In this document: positions 16,226 to 24,583 of the stretch, in pieces | Position numbering within the stretch: position 1 is the first letter of the stretch | Layout of the letters: every line of letters begins with the position of its first letter | Virus record (IMG/VR): IMGVR_UViG_3300032304_003098 | Coordinates: 45,578 to 109,577 of that record | Origin: a virus | DNA length: 64,000 nt | Direction: 5' to 3' (one strand) | Made by a program: the position numbers and the translations under genes | The notes under the pieces: generated by a model | The model's database searches: none | The model's input: only the letters and a program-made list of their open reading frames with translations | What the model was told of the DNA's origin: nothing

Positions 16226-16790
16226 TTTACTTTTTGAAAACAAACTCTTCCGCGTGGAAGAAAGAAACGGTTTTACTGGGATGGTACCTCTTTTCACTAA
16301 TGTTATGATTATGCCATTTATTTCAGATGAACAAGGTTTACCCCTTTCCATTGGCGTTCTAAAAGAACCAAATCCTTTTAGAGATGGTGGCATGTCTATT
16401 TCTTTAATTACTGGCACTACCGAAGAAGAAGATCCAGATCTACTTTCGACCGCCAAGAGAGAACTCAAAGAAGAAAGTGGCTATGATGTACAAGACAATA
16501 AAAGGTGGTTTTATTTAGGATCTGTTACTGCTTCCAAATTTGTCGACCATGAACAGCCTTGTTTTGCAGTAGACGTTACAGATGTTGTAAAGGGAGAGCC
16601 AAATCCAGATAACAACGAGAAGGAAAACTCGATGGAATTCAAATTTATTTCCGCAAACGATGTTGTCAAACATAAAGATATTTTTATACCTGGACTTTTT
16701 CTGAAGTTGTTTAAATTCGTCTTGGGATTCGATGTGCAAAACAAACAAGAGGGTTTGGAAAAAAGCAAAGGTTTTAAATTTTCAATTTAA
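16215..16790 (+). CDS. Nudix hydrolase
   Basis: This 191-residue protein carries a Nudix box from Gly67 (GTTEEEDPDLLSTAKREL, then KEESGY), close to G-x5-E-x7-R-E-U-x-E-E-x-G-U with one extra residue before R-E. The core R-E-L-K-E-E-S-G is intact and should bind the metal. Nudix enzymes cleave nucleoside diphosphate-linked substrates (dNTPs, NAD, nucleotide sugars, RNA caps); the sequence does not say which. The part before the box (MVPLFTNVMIMPFI) fits the ADP-ribose/nucleotide-sugar pyrophosphatase layout. I chose the ATG at 16215 over the TTG at 16209. A link with NDP-sugar use by the nearby glycosyltransferase-like genes is possible but unproven. Confidence 0.82.
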   Translation: MESNLLFENKLFRVEERNGFTGMVPLFTNVMIMPFISDEQGLPLSIGVLKEPNPFRDGGMSISLITGTTEEEDPDLLSTAKRELKEESGYDVQDNKRWFYLGSVTASKFVDHEQPCFAVDVTDVVKGEPNPDNNEKENSMEFKFISANDVVKHKDIFIPGLFLKLFKFVLGFDVQNKQEGLEKSKGFKFSI

Positions 16791-16795
16791 ATTTT

Positions 16796-17119
16796 ATGAG
16801 TCAAGCTAGAAAAGCCAGAAGGGCAATTGCAAAATCTTTAGGGTATCTTAAAAAAGATGAATCCGTGTTATCTTTTAGAGAAAGAGTCAGGAGAGCACAT
16901 CAGATGGGTAAACAATTTCACACCATCCATCTCCAAAATATTATGAATCAAGAAATTCAGGCAGGTAGAATTTTAACTAATCAAAACTTGGAAAATTTGG
17001 CAATTGAAAAAAACAATAACGAAGAGAATTTTGGAACTAATTTGAATTCGTTTAATTTTTTAAGCGAATTCAAACCCGAAGGATCACCAGAGATAGAGAT
17101 CCAGGATAACCCAAAATAG
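16796..17119 (+). CDS. Small basic hypothetical protein
   Basis: This 107-residue protein has a strongly basic N-terminal half (SQARKARRAIAKSLGYLKK, then FRERVRRAHQMGKQFH) and an acidic, Asn-rich C-terminal half. The basic helices could bind nucleic acid or the prohead. No family is recognised. It starts 5 bases after the Nudix gene and ends 1 base before the next ATG, so it is part of one operon. Confidence 0.6.
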   Translation: MSQARKARRAIAKSLGYLKKDESVLSFRERVRRAHQMGKQFHTIHLQNIMNQEIQAGRILTNQNLENLAIEKNNNEENFGTNLNSFNFLSEFKPEGSPEIEIQDNPK

Positions 17120-17120
17120 T

Positions 17121-17453
17121 ATGATTGATTGTTTGGCTGGATTTAAATTTTTTCTGACCGAATGCTCTGCCAAAGAGACCAAAAAGAAATTCTTTGGTTA
17201 TTCAGACTTCTATCTTATAGATATTGGGAAGGTTATCCGCGAACTGGGATATAATAATCAAAATTTAACCCAAGAGTCTGAATTCATCATAAATTACACT
17301 GTTCGTAGGAAAATAGACCAGGGGATATATAATACAAAGAATAACACCATTTTGATCGTCCACAAAAATATCTCTCCAGATTTTATTGAAAATCTGACTT
17401 GTTTTTTGAAAGAATACGGAGATAATTTTCAGTTTGAGATAGAAATGGTTTAA
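17121..17453 (+). CDS. Small hypothetical protein
   Basis: This 110-residue protein has an alpha/beta pattern (FYLIDIGKVIRELGY, NNTILIVHKNISPDFIENL) and no recognised motif. Strand-helix alternation with IDIGK and ILIVHKN loosely resembles small nucleotide-binding folds, but there is no Walker motif. It follows the previous gene by 1 base and precedes the first large tail gene by 17 bases. Confidence 0.6.
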   Translation: MIDCLAGFKFFLTECSAKETKKKFFGYSDFYLIDIGKVIRELGYNNQNLTQESEFIINYTVRRKIDQGIYNTKNNTILIVHKNISPDFIENLTCFLKEYGDNFQFEIEMV

Positions 17454-17470
17454 AAATTTGTATGAGATAA

Positions 17471-19435
17471 ATGCCAAACAACAGTTCTTTTCAAGGAACA
17501 AACATTCCCACCTCAGGTAATACATTTTCTCTTGCAGATCAGAATTTAAATCCTTTGTTAAAGGATTATTGGTTTGGGTCAAGAGAAGCTTCTCAACAAG
17601 AGATTTCGAATGACATCGTTTCTAGATTTTCTAATCTAGGGTCGGTAAATCCCAACAAAGGGCCCACTGCCAGATCTCTTTTTTATAATGCTGCTAATTT
17701 ATATGGAGATGATGCCAAATTTGGACAATTTCTTTTTTATTCCTTTTCAAACAATTCAAATACTTTCCGTCAAGAATATTACCAATCTGAACAAACTCAG
17801 TTCAACGCCGCAATTTCTTCGGTAGCATCAAAAAATCCATCCGCCGGAGCTTTGGTCAGAGCCAGCAATGAAACCATGGCCTCTACCCAGCCAGGTCAGA
17901 TGGGAAACACAACCAACACCGGTAACAATACGATTGGCAATCCAGGTAAAATTATTGGTGGAGCATCTGCTCCTTATTATTGGAGAGACTTTTTGTATTG
18001 TAAATATTATGGAACAATTCCTAATAATTACATGATTACCCTGCGCAGATTCCCTGCTCCCATGAGGGATAATTTATCTCTTCCCCCCCAACTTAATCAA
18101 TCTGATGCTTTCAAAAAAGAGGGGGCTGGACGGCCGGTCGCTCAAGCAGTCACCTGGTGGGGTGGACAGACCGGAAACACTTTAAATGACATTTTGTCTT
18201 TTTCGACTGGTTTGAAATTTGACCCTAAAACTCAAGCAGAAATAGCTAAAGTTGAAGGTTTTGACCAAGGTTTTTTTAAATCAGTTTTGGGTAGAGCTTT
18301 GGGAACATCGGCTAATATTTTAGGAGGTGGTGCTTTATTTGGAGCCCTGGGCGACGTAGCTTCGGTGCTCATTTCTTCTACGGATTCTGGAAGGGGCGGA
18401 ATAACAATTCCAAAAATTAATAATGCTCTGAGGGATAAAATGCAAAATTCCAACAATGGTCCTTTATCAGATTTTATTTTTAATGCGGTAGATACGGTGG
18501 ATAAAACTTTGATGAGAGGCAGGGGTTTGACTTATGAAGCAGGACCCATTATACTCAAATTTCACTATGAGCTAACCTCCGTTGGAGAGGTAAATACCAA
18601 GGCTGCTTTGGTGGATATTATTGGAAATCTCCTAGGTCTGGGAACTAACTATGGAAATTTTTTAACTCCCGATGTTAGATATGACAACGGATTCCCTCCC
18701 ATAGGCTTTCCTGGGGGAGATAAAGGTTTGATGTCGTTTTATTCCGATCCTATCGGATGGGTCAAAACCACAATTAAATATTTGGCCGATCCCGATGGAA
18801 CCACCAATGATGATCCACAGGCTCAACAACTGAAAAAATTCACCAGCGACATTCAAAAATCTACAGCCCAAATCCAAACTATGTTAGCCCAGATTGAAGC
18901 AGGAGGAGGTGGAGCTCAGGCATTGGCGAAAGCGGTTGATGGACCTTTGGGTAACATTTTGGCCTATTCTTTGGCGGATGATCTAATTGAAAAATTCCAG
19001 GCGCCCTTATCCCTTAAAACTGGAGCACCTGTGGGGGAATGGCATCTGGTGGTGGGAAACCCCATGAATCCTATCGCAATGATTGGAAATTTGGCCTGCA
19101 CAAATTTGAACATTGATTTTGGTGAAGTGTTAGGTCCTGACGATTTTCCCACCGAAATTATAGCCACATTTACTCTGGAGCACGGCAGAGATCGTGAAAG
19201 AGGAGAAATTGAATCGATGTTTAATCGAGGTGATGGTAGATTGTACCAATCCACTTTGCCTACTTACTCTAACACACAGTCTCTATACAGCCAGGCTTTA
19301 ACGGATGGCCAATCTATCCCGGTTGATCCCAATGATTCTACTTTGGCTAATCCTTATTTATTTATCTCTAATTATGATTTCACCCCTGGAGCAATTCAAA
19401 ACAACGTGATTAGCCCCACCAATCCTACTCCATAA
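17471..19435 (+). CDS. Tail/baseplate structural protein, possibly tube-like
   Basis: This 654-residue protein has a Gly/Asn/Ser-rich N-terminal third and a distinctive block YYWRDFLYCKYYGTIP at about residues 170-185, followed by NNYMITLRRFPAP. It also has a hydrophobic Gly/Ala stretch (about 275-297) and a beta-rich C-terminal domain with GEWHLVVGNPMNPI, CTNLNIDFGE and FTLEHGRDRERGEIESMF (about 515-590). The latter reads like a tail-tube-type or baseplate tube-cap fold in which a strand pair is followed by R-D-R and a helix. It is the first gene of the hub cluster (gp53-, gp27- and gp5-like genes follow), so a baseplate tube-initiator role is plausible. The exact T4 equivalent is not established. 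Confidence 0.62.
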   Translation: MPNNSSFQGTNIPTSGNTFSLADQNLNPLLKDYWFGSREASQQEISNDIVSRFSNLGSVNPNKGPTARSLFYNAANLYGDDAKFGQFLFYSFSNNSNTFRQEYYQSEQTQFNAAISSVASKNPSAGALVRASNETMASTQPGQMGNTTNTGNNTIGNPGKIIGGASAPYYWRDFLYCKYYGTIPNNYMITLRRFPAPMRDNLSLPPQLNQSDAFKKEGAGRPVAQAVTWWGGQTGNTLNDILSFSTGLKFDPKTQAEIAKVEGFDQGFFKSVLGRALGTSANILGGGALFGALGDVASVLISSTDSGRGGITIPKINNALRDKMQNSNNGPLSDFIFNAVDTVDKTLMRGRGLTYEAGPIILKFHYELTSVGEVNTKAALVDIIGNLLGLGTNYGNFLTPDVRYDNGFPPIGFPGGDKGLMSFYSDPIGWVKTTIKYLADPDGTTNDDPQAQQLKKFTSDIQKSTAQIQTMLAQIEAGGGGAQALAKAVDGPLGNILAYSLADDLIEKFQAPLSLKTGAPVGEWHLVVGNPMNPIAMIGNLACTNLNIDFGEVLGPDDFPTEIIATFTLEHGRDRERGEIESMFNRGDGRLYQSTLPTYSNTQSLYSQALTDGQSIPVDPNDSTLANPYLFISNYDFTPGAIQNNVISPTNPTP

Positions 19436-19439
19436 ACTC

Positions 19440-20039
19440 ATGTTAAATATAGATACTTTATTTAGAAATAAAACCATCTTTAATCCTAACCGAGATTTAC
19501 AAAGTAACGGCATCGGTATTTGGGATCTAACCGCAGGTTCCATGGATTTTAGAAACATCAACCTGAAGATCAATCGTTATTTTTTGGTTCGGGAGGAATT
19601 TCAGATGAGACCAGATCAGCTGGCTTTTCAGGCCTTCGGTGACATTTCTTTAACTGGATCTCTGATGAAAATTAATGGGATCTCAAATCCTTTCGCCTTA
19701 AAGGAAGGTAATTTGATTGTGGTGGCCAAAAAAGAAAGAATAGATGCTGCCTTCACTCTTAAACAGGCAACTTTACTCCAGTCTAACACAACCCAGAATC
19801 CAAACCAACAATTCAGAAATATACAAGAACAAAAGAAATTTCAAATCTCTAACTCCAGACAGAAATTTTTAGAACAGAGGGCAAAAGCAAAAAACGCACC
19901 CGAGCAGATTTTACCACCAAACTTTACCCAGCCCGGAGAAAGACAAACTGTTAGAACTAACGTGGTTATTGGCTTGGCACCAGACGTCAGCAATGCACCA
20001 GCCAATCCGGCCGGCAATCTGAATTCTACACCGAATTAA
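19440..20039 (+). CDS. 53: Baseplate wedge protein, gp53/LysM-like
   Basis: This 199-residue protein contains, at residues about 48-95, YFLVREEFQMRPDQLAFQAF followed by G-D, hydrophobic residues, N-G-I-S-N-P and L-K-E-G-N-L-I-V-V. This is the layout of LysM-like domains and of T4 gp53, which has R-P-E-E-L-A-x-x-I-Y-G. gp53 clamps wedges around the hub in T4. The C-terminal half is Gln/Asn/Pro-rich and probably extended. It lies 4 bases after one hub gene and 2 bases before the next. gp53 in T4 is of similar length. The domain is convincing; the orthology is likely. Confidence 0.6.
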   Translation: MLNIDTLFRNKTIFNPNRDLQSNGIGIWDLTAGSMDFRNINLKINRYFLVREEFQMRPDQLAFQAFGDISLTGSLMKINGISNPFALKEGNLIVVAKKERIDAAFTLKQATLLQSNTTQNPNQQFRNIQEQKKFQISNSRQKFLEQRAKAKNAPEQILPPNFTQPGERQTVRTNVVIGLAPDVSNAPANPAGNLNSTPN

Positions 20040-20041
20040 AG

Positions 20042-21544
20042 ATGGCAGCAGATCAAATCATCATCAACAATCTGGCTCGAACCAGTATTCAGTTAGATCA
20101 GCTGGTAGTTCCCAACAGAACTGGGGGAGAAAATCAGGGTTTAGATGATGCCTTGATGGATGCCGATGATAAATCTTTTGGCGGATATAGACCAGTAGTT
20201 TTCATCAACGGGTATTTTGTAGACAAATATCTTTCCCATTTGGAATTGGATATGACCGGATTTTTACCCGAAATTAGATTTCAATTCTCGATGGATAATC
20301 CCATGTTTTTAAACATAAATTATCCTAAAGATGGAGATATAGTTTCTGTTTATTTCCGAAGTTGGGTTTCTGTTTATCGTCCTCTCAGGATGGACTTTAA
20401 CATTTTAACTGTCAAATCCGGCGTTTCTGAAAACCCGGAAGGGACAAATATTACTTTCAATATTCTCGGTGAATGCCGAATCCCTGCCCTGTATAACGAG
20501 GTTTCAAAGGCTTTTAGAAATTCCACTTCTTATGATGTTCTATTTCAGGTTTCTCAGGATCTTGATTTGGGATTTTCTGCCAATGAAACAGAAGTTGTGG
20601 ATACCATGACTTGGATTTGTCCCAACATGTCTTACTATGATTTCATCAGAGAGGTTGTGTCTAGATCCTATAAAGATGACCGCAGTTTTTTCACGGCTTT
20701 TATTGATTGCTATTACAATCTAAACTTTGTCAATCTCAACAATCAAATTACCACCTCTGATGTGATTCAAGAGTGTCGAGTTGTAAGAGGTTCTGCAACA
20801 GGCACAGCGGATGATACCGCCTTTGCTAAAACGGAGTTATCTGAGCAATTAATTCCCTTGGTTTTGACCAATGAAAAAGGAAACGCAGATTTACCCACAT
20901 ATATTCAAGGTTACACTCTTATTTCAAATGCTGGCAATATCACCAACCATCAAGGCTATATCCACGAAGTTCAATTTTGGGACGAAGGTCTGATCACAGA
21001 AAATGAAATAGAAAAATACATCAGATACACAGTTGAAACCATCACAACAGAGAATATAGGAGAAAACATGATTTTACAAAGGGGAAGAGCAAAAGAAAAA
21101 ATATATCAAAGAGAATACAGGAAAAATTGGTATGGAATTCTCAATAATTTTCAAGATGGCGGGGTGCATGAAAATTTCATCCAGGCCCTAGTGCAAAATG
21201 AAATTAACAATGACGACATAAGGAAATTCACCTTGAAGGTTGAAACAGCTTCTTATTATGGGGGCATATACCGAGGAATGGCAATTCCAGTCTTCATCTA
21301 TGTGAATGATCAAGGTAAAAGAAAAGAGAACACCGGTGCGAATAACAACCAAAACCCAGAGCAAGACATAAACCCGGTTATGGATAGATTTCTGTCTGGT
21401 GTTTACATCGTCATGGGAATGAAGGTAAATTATGATTCTTTCCGGGGTATTTACATGCAGTTGGATTTGTGTAAGAGAGAATGGATTTTGAATAGTGCTG
21501 GGGAATTCCCTAAGGCATTCCCGATCAATTTAATTACAGGATAA
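20042..21544 (+). CDS. 27: Baseplate hub protein, gp27/gpD-like
   Basis: This 500-residue protein has the order of a hub subunit that joins tail tube and spike. An N-terminal beta domain (about 55-150; PVVFINGYFVDKYL, then LPEIRFQFSM) is followed by DVLFQVSQDLDLGF, then CPNMSYYDFIREVVSRSYKD near 205 and AFIDCYYNLNFVNL. That last block is the typical late-control/gp27 segment in which a fixed helix packs on the barrel and an aspartate precedes the next strand. The C-terminal domain ends SAGEFPKAFPINL. It is adjacent to gp53- and gp5-like genes, as expected. Length is somewhat above T4 gp27 (391). The family call is moderate to good. Confidence 0.65.
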   Translation: MAADQIIINNLARTSIQLDQLVVPNRTGGENQGLDDALMDADDKSFGGYRPVVFINGYFVDKYLSHLELDMTGFLPEIRFQFSMDNPMFLNINYPKDGDIVSVYFRSWVSVYRPLRMDFNILTVKSGVSENPEGTNITFNILGECRIPALYNEVSKAFRNSTSYDVLFQVSQDLDLGFSANETEVVDTMTWICPNMSYYDFIREVVSRSYKDDRSFFTAFIDCYYNLNFVNLNNQITTSDVIQECRVVRGSATGTADDTAFAKTELSEQLIPLVLTNEKGNADLPTYIQGYTLISNAGNITNHQGYIHEVQFWDEGLITENEIEKYIRYTVETITTENIGENMILQRGRAKEKIYQREYRKNWYGILNNFQDGGVHENFIQALVQNEINNDDIRKFTLKVETASYYGGIYRGMAIPVFIYVNDQGKRKENTGANNNQNPEQDINPVMDRFLSGVYIVMGMKVNYDSFRGIYMQLDLCKREWILNSAGEFPKAFPINLITG

Positions 21545-21552
21545 ATAAGAAC

Positions 21553-23913
21553 ATGGGAATTCAGGCCACAGACAGAAATAGAAATTTGTTTTTGAAAGGA
21601 TTTAGACTTTCAGATCAAGGAAAAAATGAGGATCCCACATATTTGGGTTTCAAGTTTGTCTTTGATTTTGGTACCTTACCTGTAAATCCTGAATATGGTT
21701 GGGCTCCGAGTCCATTGCTGCGAATCGCCAATTATACCGCCGGCAATGGAGCAGGGATGGCCTCAGGACTTGAAAACCCTTTTGGACAACCTGCTTACAA
21801 TTTAGGTGGACCTATTTATTATTCCACTTACAATTATTTGTTACAAAGAGAAGGAGCTTTTGGATCAGAATCCGATAGCATCAAAAGAGCCAATGCTCTG
21901 CGACAATTTCAGGTTTTATTGAACAATATCAATAATAATTCTCCTTGGTTTTTCCAATCCATTGAAGGATTAGATAAATTAGATAAAATTACCAGAACTG
22001 GTTTCCAAGATGAAGCGGGTTTTGATGGATTCAATCCTCAAAAAACAGACGGTAAAACTTTAACAATTGGTTGCTTAGAATCCTTGAATTTGAGGATTTC
22101 TGCCTTGGCCGATTTATACGAAACTGCTATGTTCGATGCCGATAACATGAGATGGCTAGTGCCCAGAAATTTGAGAAAATTCACGATGTATATTTTCGTG
22201 ACGGAAATTAGGAATTTCTTTAAAACCTCTAGACTAACTGGTGCGTCAACTGTTTTGGCTTCTTTAGATAATTTATCTAATGTTTTAACCACCAATCGCA
22301 ATCCTGGTTCTAATATTCAAAATCTGGGAATAGAGGACCCCATCGAAAATGTGTCCGGAAATCCAGGCAACTCTTTTACCAGTTTTGTGTCGAATGTGTT
22401 TGGTCAATCTGGTTTACAAAATGATGTGCAGGCTTTCCGCAACCAACAAGATCAAAGTGGCATCAAACCCGTTTTTATTTATGAGTGTCACCAGTGTGAA
22501 TTTGATTTTAGCACCAGCACTCCTCTAGCTTCGACAATTGATATGGGTAGCTCCTCGGCAGATTCACTCATGGCCAAGCAAAGTTTTAAGATTCACGTGG
22601 GCAAGGTCAGAATGAAAAATCAATATCCCAACATTCGAAACGATAAAAACCCCTTGATTCTAGCAGATGGTGCATACCAATCAAGATCCTCTGTACAAAC
22701 TGCTGCTTTAACTTTGGAAACCATCGCCAGCCAAGCTAATGAATTGATCACCAATTTTACTTCTGCTGCTGTCAACGATTTGGTTAATGAAGGGGTCAAC
22801 CAATTTGTCAATCCCGCTTTGTCTGGGTTAAACCAATCCCTCCTAGGCAACATTTATTCGTTCAATCCATCTCAAATTGGAAGAATGGTTACTCCAGGTG
22901 GATTCAACTTCAACGATGCTCAAAATTTCCTCAATGGAGCAGCGTCAACTGGGATAGATAACATTTTTAAGGGCAATTTACCCAACCCGCAAAAGGTGGG
23001 ATTGGGAGGTCCACCAGAAAGAGCCTACCCCCCAATTTCTCCTCCGGAAGACGTGTATCCCAGAGTTCCTGGTACTGATTTAGGAGCTCCAGGTAGAGTT
23101 TATCCACCCCCTACTGGAGACGTGTATGATTCTGTACCTGGCCAGGATTTAGGACCACCTGATAGAGTTTATCCCGTTCCTACAGGAGATGTTTATGATA
23201 CGGTGCCTGGACTCGATTTAGGACCACCAGATCGGGTTTATCCACGACCTGTTGGGGATGTTTACCCGGATGTACCAGGGACAGATCTGGGAGTTCCTGA
23301 TCGAGTTTATCCAAATCCAGTGGGAGATGTTTATGACCAAGTTCCTGGTTCAGATCTCGGTGTTCCTGATCGAGTGTATCCAGTTACAAGTGGGGATGTA
23401 TACGAGGATGTACCTGGGCCAGATCTAGGAGTTCCCGATCGAGTTTATCCTATTCCCGGAGGAGATGTTTATACGGATGTTTCAGGTAGAGATTTGGGTG
23501 TACCTGATAGGGTTTATCCCACTGATCCCATAGGGGACATTTATTCTGGTGTACCTGGACCGGATTTGGGAGTTCCTGATCGGGTTTATCCCATCACTCG
23601 AGGAGATGTTTATACAGAAAACAACTTTACGGACTCTTTGCCACGTGAACAAGTTTACGCTCCTAGCACTTTTGCAAATATAGCAGGAGAGCTTAGAGCC
23701 AGAGAAAATTCTTTTACTGAACCCCCTGGATCTGTGTATGAGATTCCGAGGGCAAGGCCTATTCAAGGTGGACTGGGTGATGTTTATCCTCCCACAGTAG
23801 GAGATTTTATTTTAGAGCCTCCTTTGAATTTAGGAAACATGAAACCTTCTACTAAATTCAACCCTAGTTTAGGTACTTTTAATCCCACCGAAGAAATAGA
23901 AGACGAACAGTAA
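21553..23913 (+). CDS. Hub-associated structural protein with eight proline-rich 23-residue repeats
   Basis: This 786-residue protein has a folded N-terminal part (about 1-460) with NPEYGWAPSPLLRI near 50, WLVPRNLRKFTMYIFVTEIR near 198 and FIYECHQCEFDFSTS near 305. This is followed by eight tandem repeats of the form D-V-Y-x-x-V-P-G-x-D-L-G-x-P-D-R-V-Y-P-x-x-x-G (residues 500-684) and a final Pro-rich tail with further V-Y-x-P motifs. The folded part sits between gp27-like and gp5-like genes and is likely a baseplate or tail-tube component. The repeats should form an extended, regular fibre or spacer. Its stop overlaps the next start (TAATG). The function is not established. Confidence 0.65.
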   Translation: MGIQATDRNRNLFLKGFRLSDQGKNEDPTYLGFKFVFDFGTLPVNPEYGWAPSPLLRIANYTAGNGAGMASGLENPFGQPAYNLGGPIYYSTYNYLLQREGAFGSESDSIKRANALRQFQVLLNNINNNSPWFFQSIEGLDKLDKITRTGFQDEAGFDGFNPQKTDGKTLTIGCLESLNLRISALADLYETAMFDADNMRWLVPRNLRKFTMYIFVTEIRNFFKTSRLTGASTVLASLDNLSNVLTTNRNPGSNIQNLGIEDPIENVSGNPGNSFTSFVSNVFGQSGLQNDVQAFRNQQDQSGIKPVFIYECHQCEFDFSTSTPLASTIDMGSSSADSLMAKQSFKIHVGKVRMKNQYPNIRNDKNPLILADGAYQSRSSVQTAALTLETIASQANELITNFTSAAVNDLVNEGVNQFVNPALSGLNQSLLGNIYSFNPSQIGRMVTPGGFNFNDAQNFLNGAASTGIDNIFKGNLPNPQKVGLGGPPERAYPPISPPEDVYPRVPGTDLGAPGRVYPPPTGDVYDSVPGQDLGPPDRVYPVPTGDVYDTVPGLDLGPPDRVYPRPVGDVYPDVPGTDLGVPDRVYPNPVGDVYDQVPGSDLGVPDRVYPVTSGDVYEDVPGPDLGVPDRVYPIPGGDVYTDVSGRDLGVPDRVYPTDPIGDIYSGVPGPDLGVPDRVYPITRGDVYTENNFTDSLPREQVYAPSTFANIAGELRARENSFTEPPGSVYEIPRARPIQGGLGDVYPPTVGDFILEPPLNLGNMKPSTKFNPSLGTFNPTEEIEDEQ
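23050..23604 (+). repeat. Eight tandem 69-bp (23-residue) Pro/Asp/Tyr coding repeats
   Basis: There are eight in-frame copies of a 23-residue unit (copy 7 has 24) built on DVY-x-x-VPG-x-DLG-x-PDRVYP. Tyr3, Gly8, Asp10, Leu11, Gly12, Arg16, Val17, Tyr18 and Pro19 are nearly invariant. The DNA copies differ at many third positions, so the unit is under protein-level selection. Confidence 0.95.
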
Positions 23914-24581
23914 TGCCAAGCCCCCGTTTTTATTTAGGACAGGTTGTAGATATCAACGATCCCAGAAAATCTGGCCGAGCTAGAATCAGAGTTTTTGGAT
24001 TGTTTGATGGTTTGGAGGACCAGGACATTCCGTGGGCTAGTCAAATCAGCGGATTATCTTTTGGGAAAGGCGGAGCTGGTACCATCTCTATCCCTAAATT
24101 AGGAGCGGTTGTTGTTGTCCAGTTCGATGGACAGAATTATTACAAGATGAACTATTATGGAGAGAAGGACTATGCCCAGGACATGTTAGCCGAGATTGCT
24201 GACTCCTATGAAGGAGCCCAAGTTCTCGTGTATGACACAGAGGCTGAGCCTGGACCTTTAACATTATTTTACACTAAAAAAAAGGGAGCTGTTTTTTCTC
24301 TGGGAAATGCTAAAATTCAATTGGATACTCAAGATGGTGGTCAGCTGAGAATCGTAATTGAAATGGGGCAAGACCAAATTCGGATGGAAAATAACAAAGT
24401 GATTATTAACTCTAATAATATAGAACTGGGCGAAGCTGCCATCGAGGCAGTGATTAAAGGGAATACCTTTCAAACTTATTTTAATTCACACACCCATGTT
24501 GGTAATCTGGGTGCTCCCACTTCTCCTCCCGTGGTTCCTTCTACTCCTGACCATCTTTCTACGGTGAGTAAAACTAGATAA
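23913..24581 (+). CDS. 5: Baseplate spike protein, gp5/gpV-like
   Basis: This 222-residue protein has the N-terminal OB-fold of gp5/gpV at residues about 6-85: FYLGQVVDINDPRKSGRARI followed by R-V-F-G-L, then IPWASQISG, PKLGAVVVVQF and YYKMNYYGE. The C-terminal part (about 125-190) has short alternating strands (IRMENNKVIINSNN) typical of the spike beta-helix and ends with S-H-T-H-V-G (192-197), the H-x-H pair that binds a metal at some phage spike tips. There is no lysozyme domain, unlike T4 gp5. The start overlaps the previous stop by one base. It is likely trimeric at the tip of the tail tube. Confidence 0.85.
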   Translation: MPSPRFYLGQVVDINDPRKSGRARIRVFGLFDGLEDQDIPWASQISGLSFGKGGAGTISIPKLGAVVVVQFDGQNYYKMNYYGEKDYAQDMLAEIADSYEGAQVLVYDTEAEPGPLTLFYTKKKGAVFSLGNAKIQLDTQDGGQLRIVIEMGQDQIRMENNKVIINSNNIELGEAAIEAVIKGNTFQTYFNSHTHVGNLGAPTSPPVVPSTPDHLSTVSKTR

Positions 24582-24583
24582 TT

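Noticed and set aside
17325-17332. GATATATA inside the 17121-17453 gene as the promoter of the hub cluster
   Set aside because: It lies about 140 bases before the 17471 start, far outside the usual spacing; kept only as a weak possibility.
23050-23604. Tandem 69-bp units as a CRISPR array or recombination site
   Set aside because: They are in-frame coding repeats with protein-level conservation and no unique spacers.
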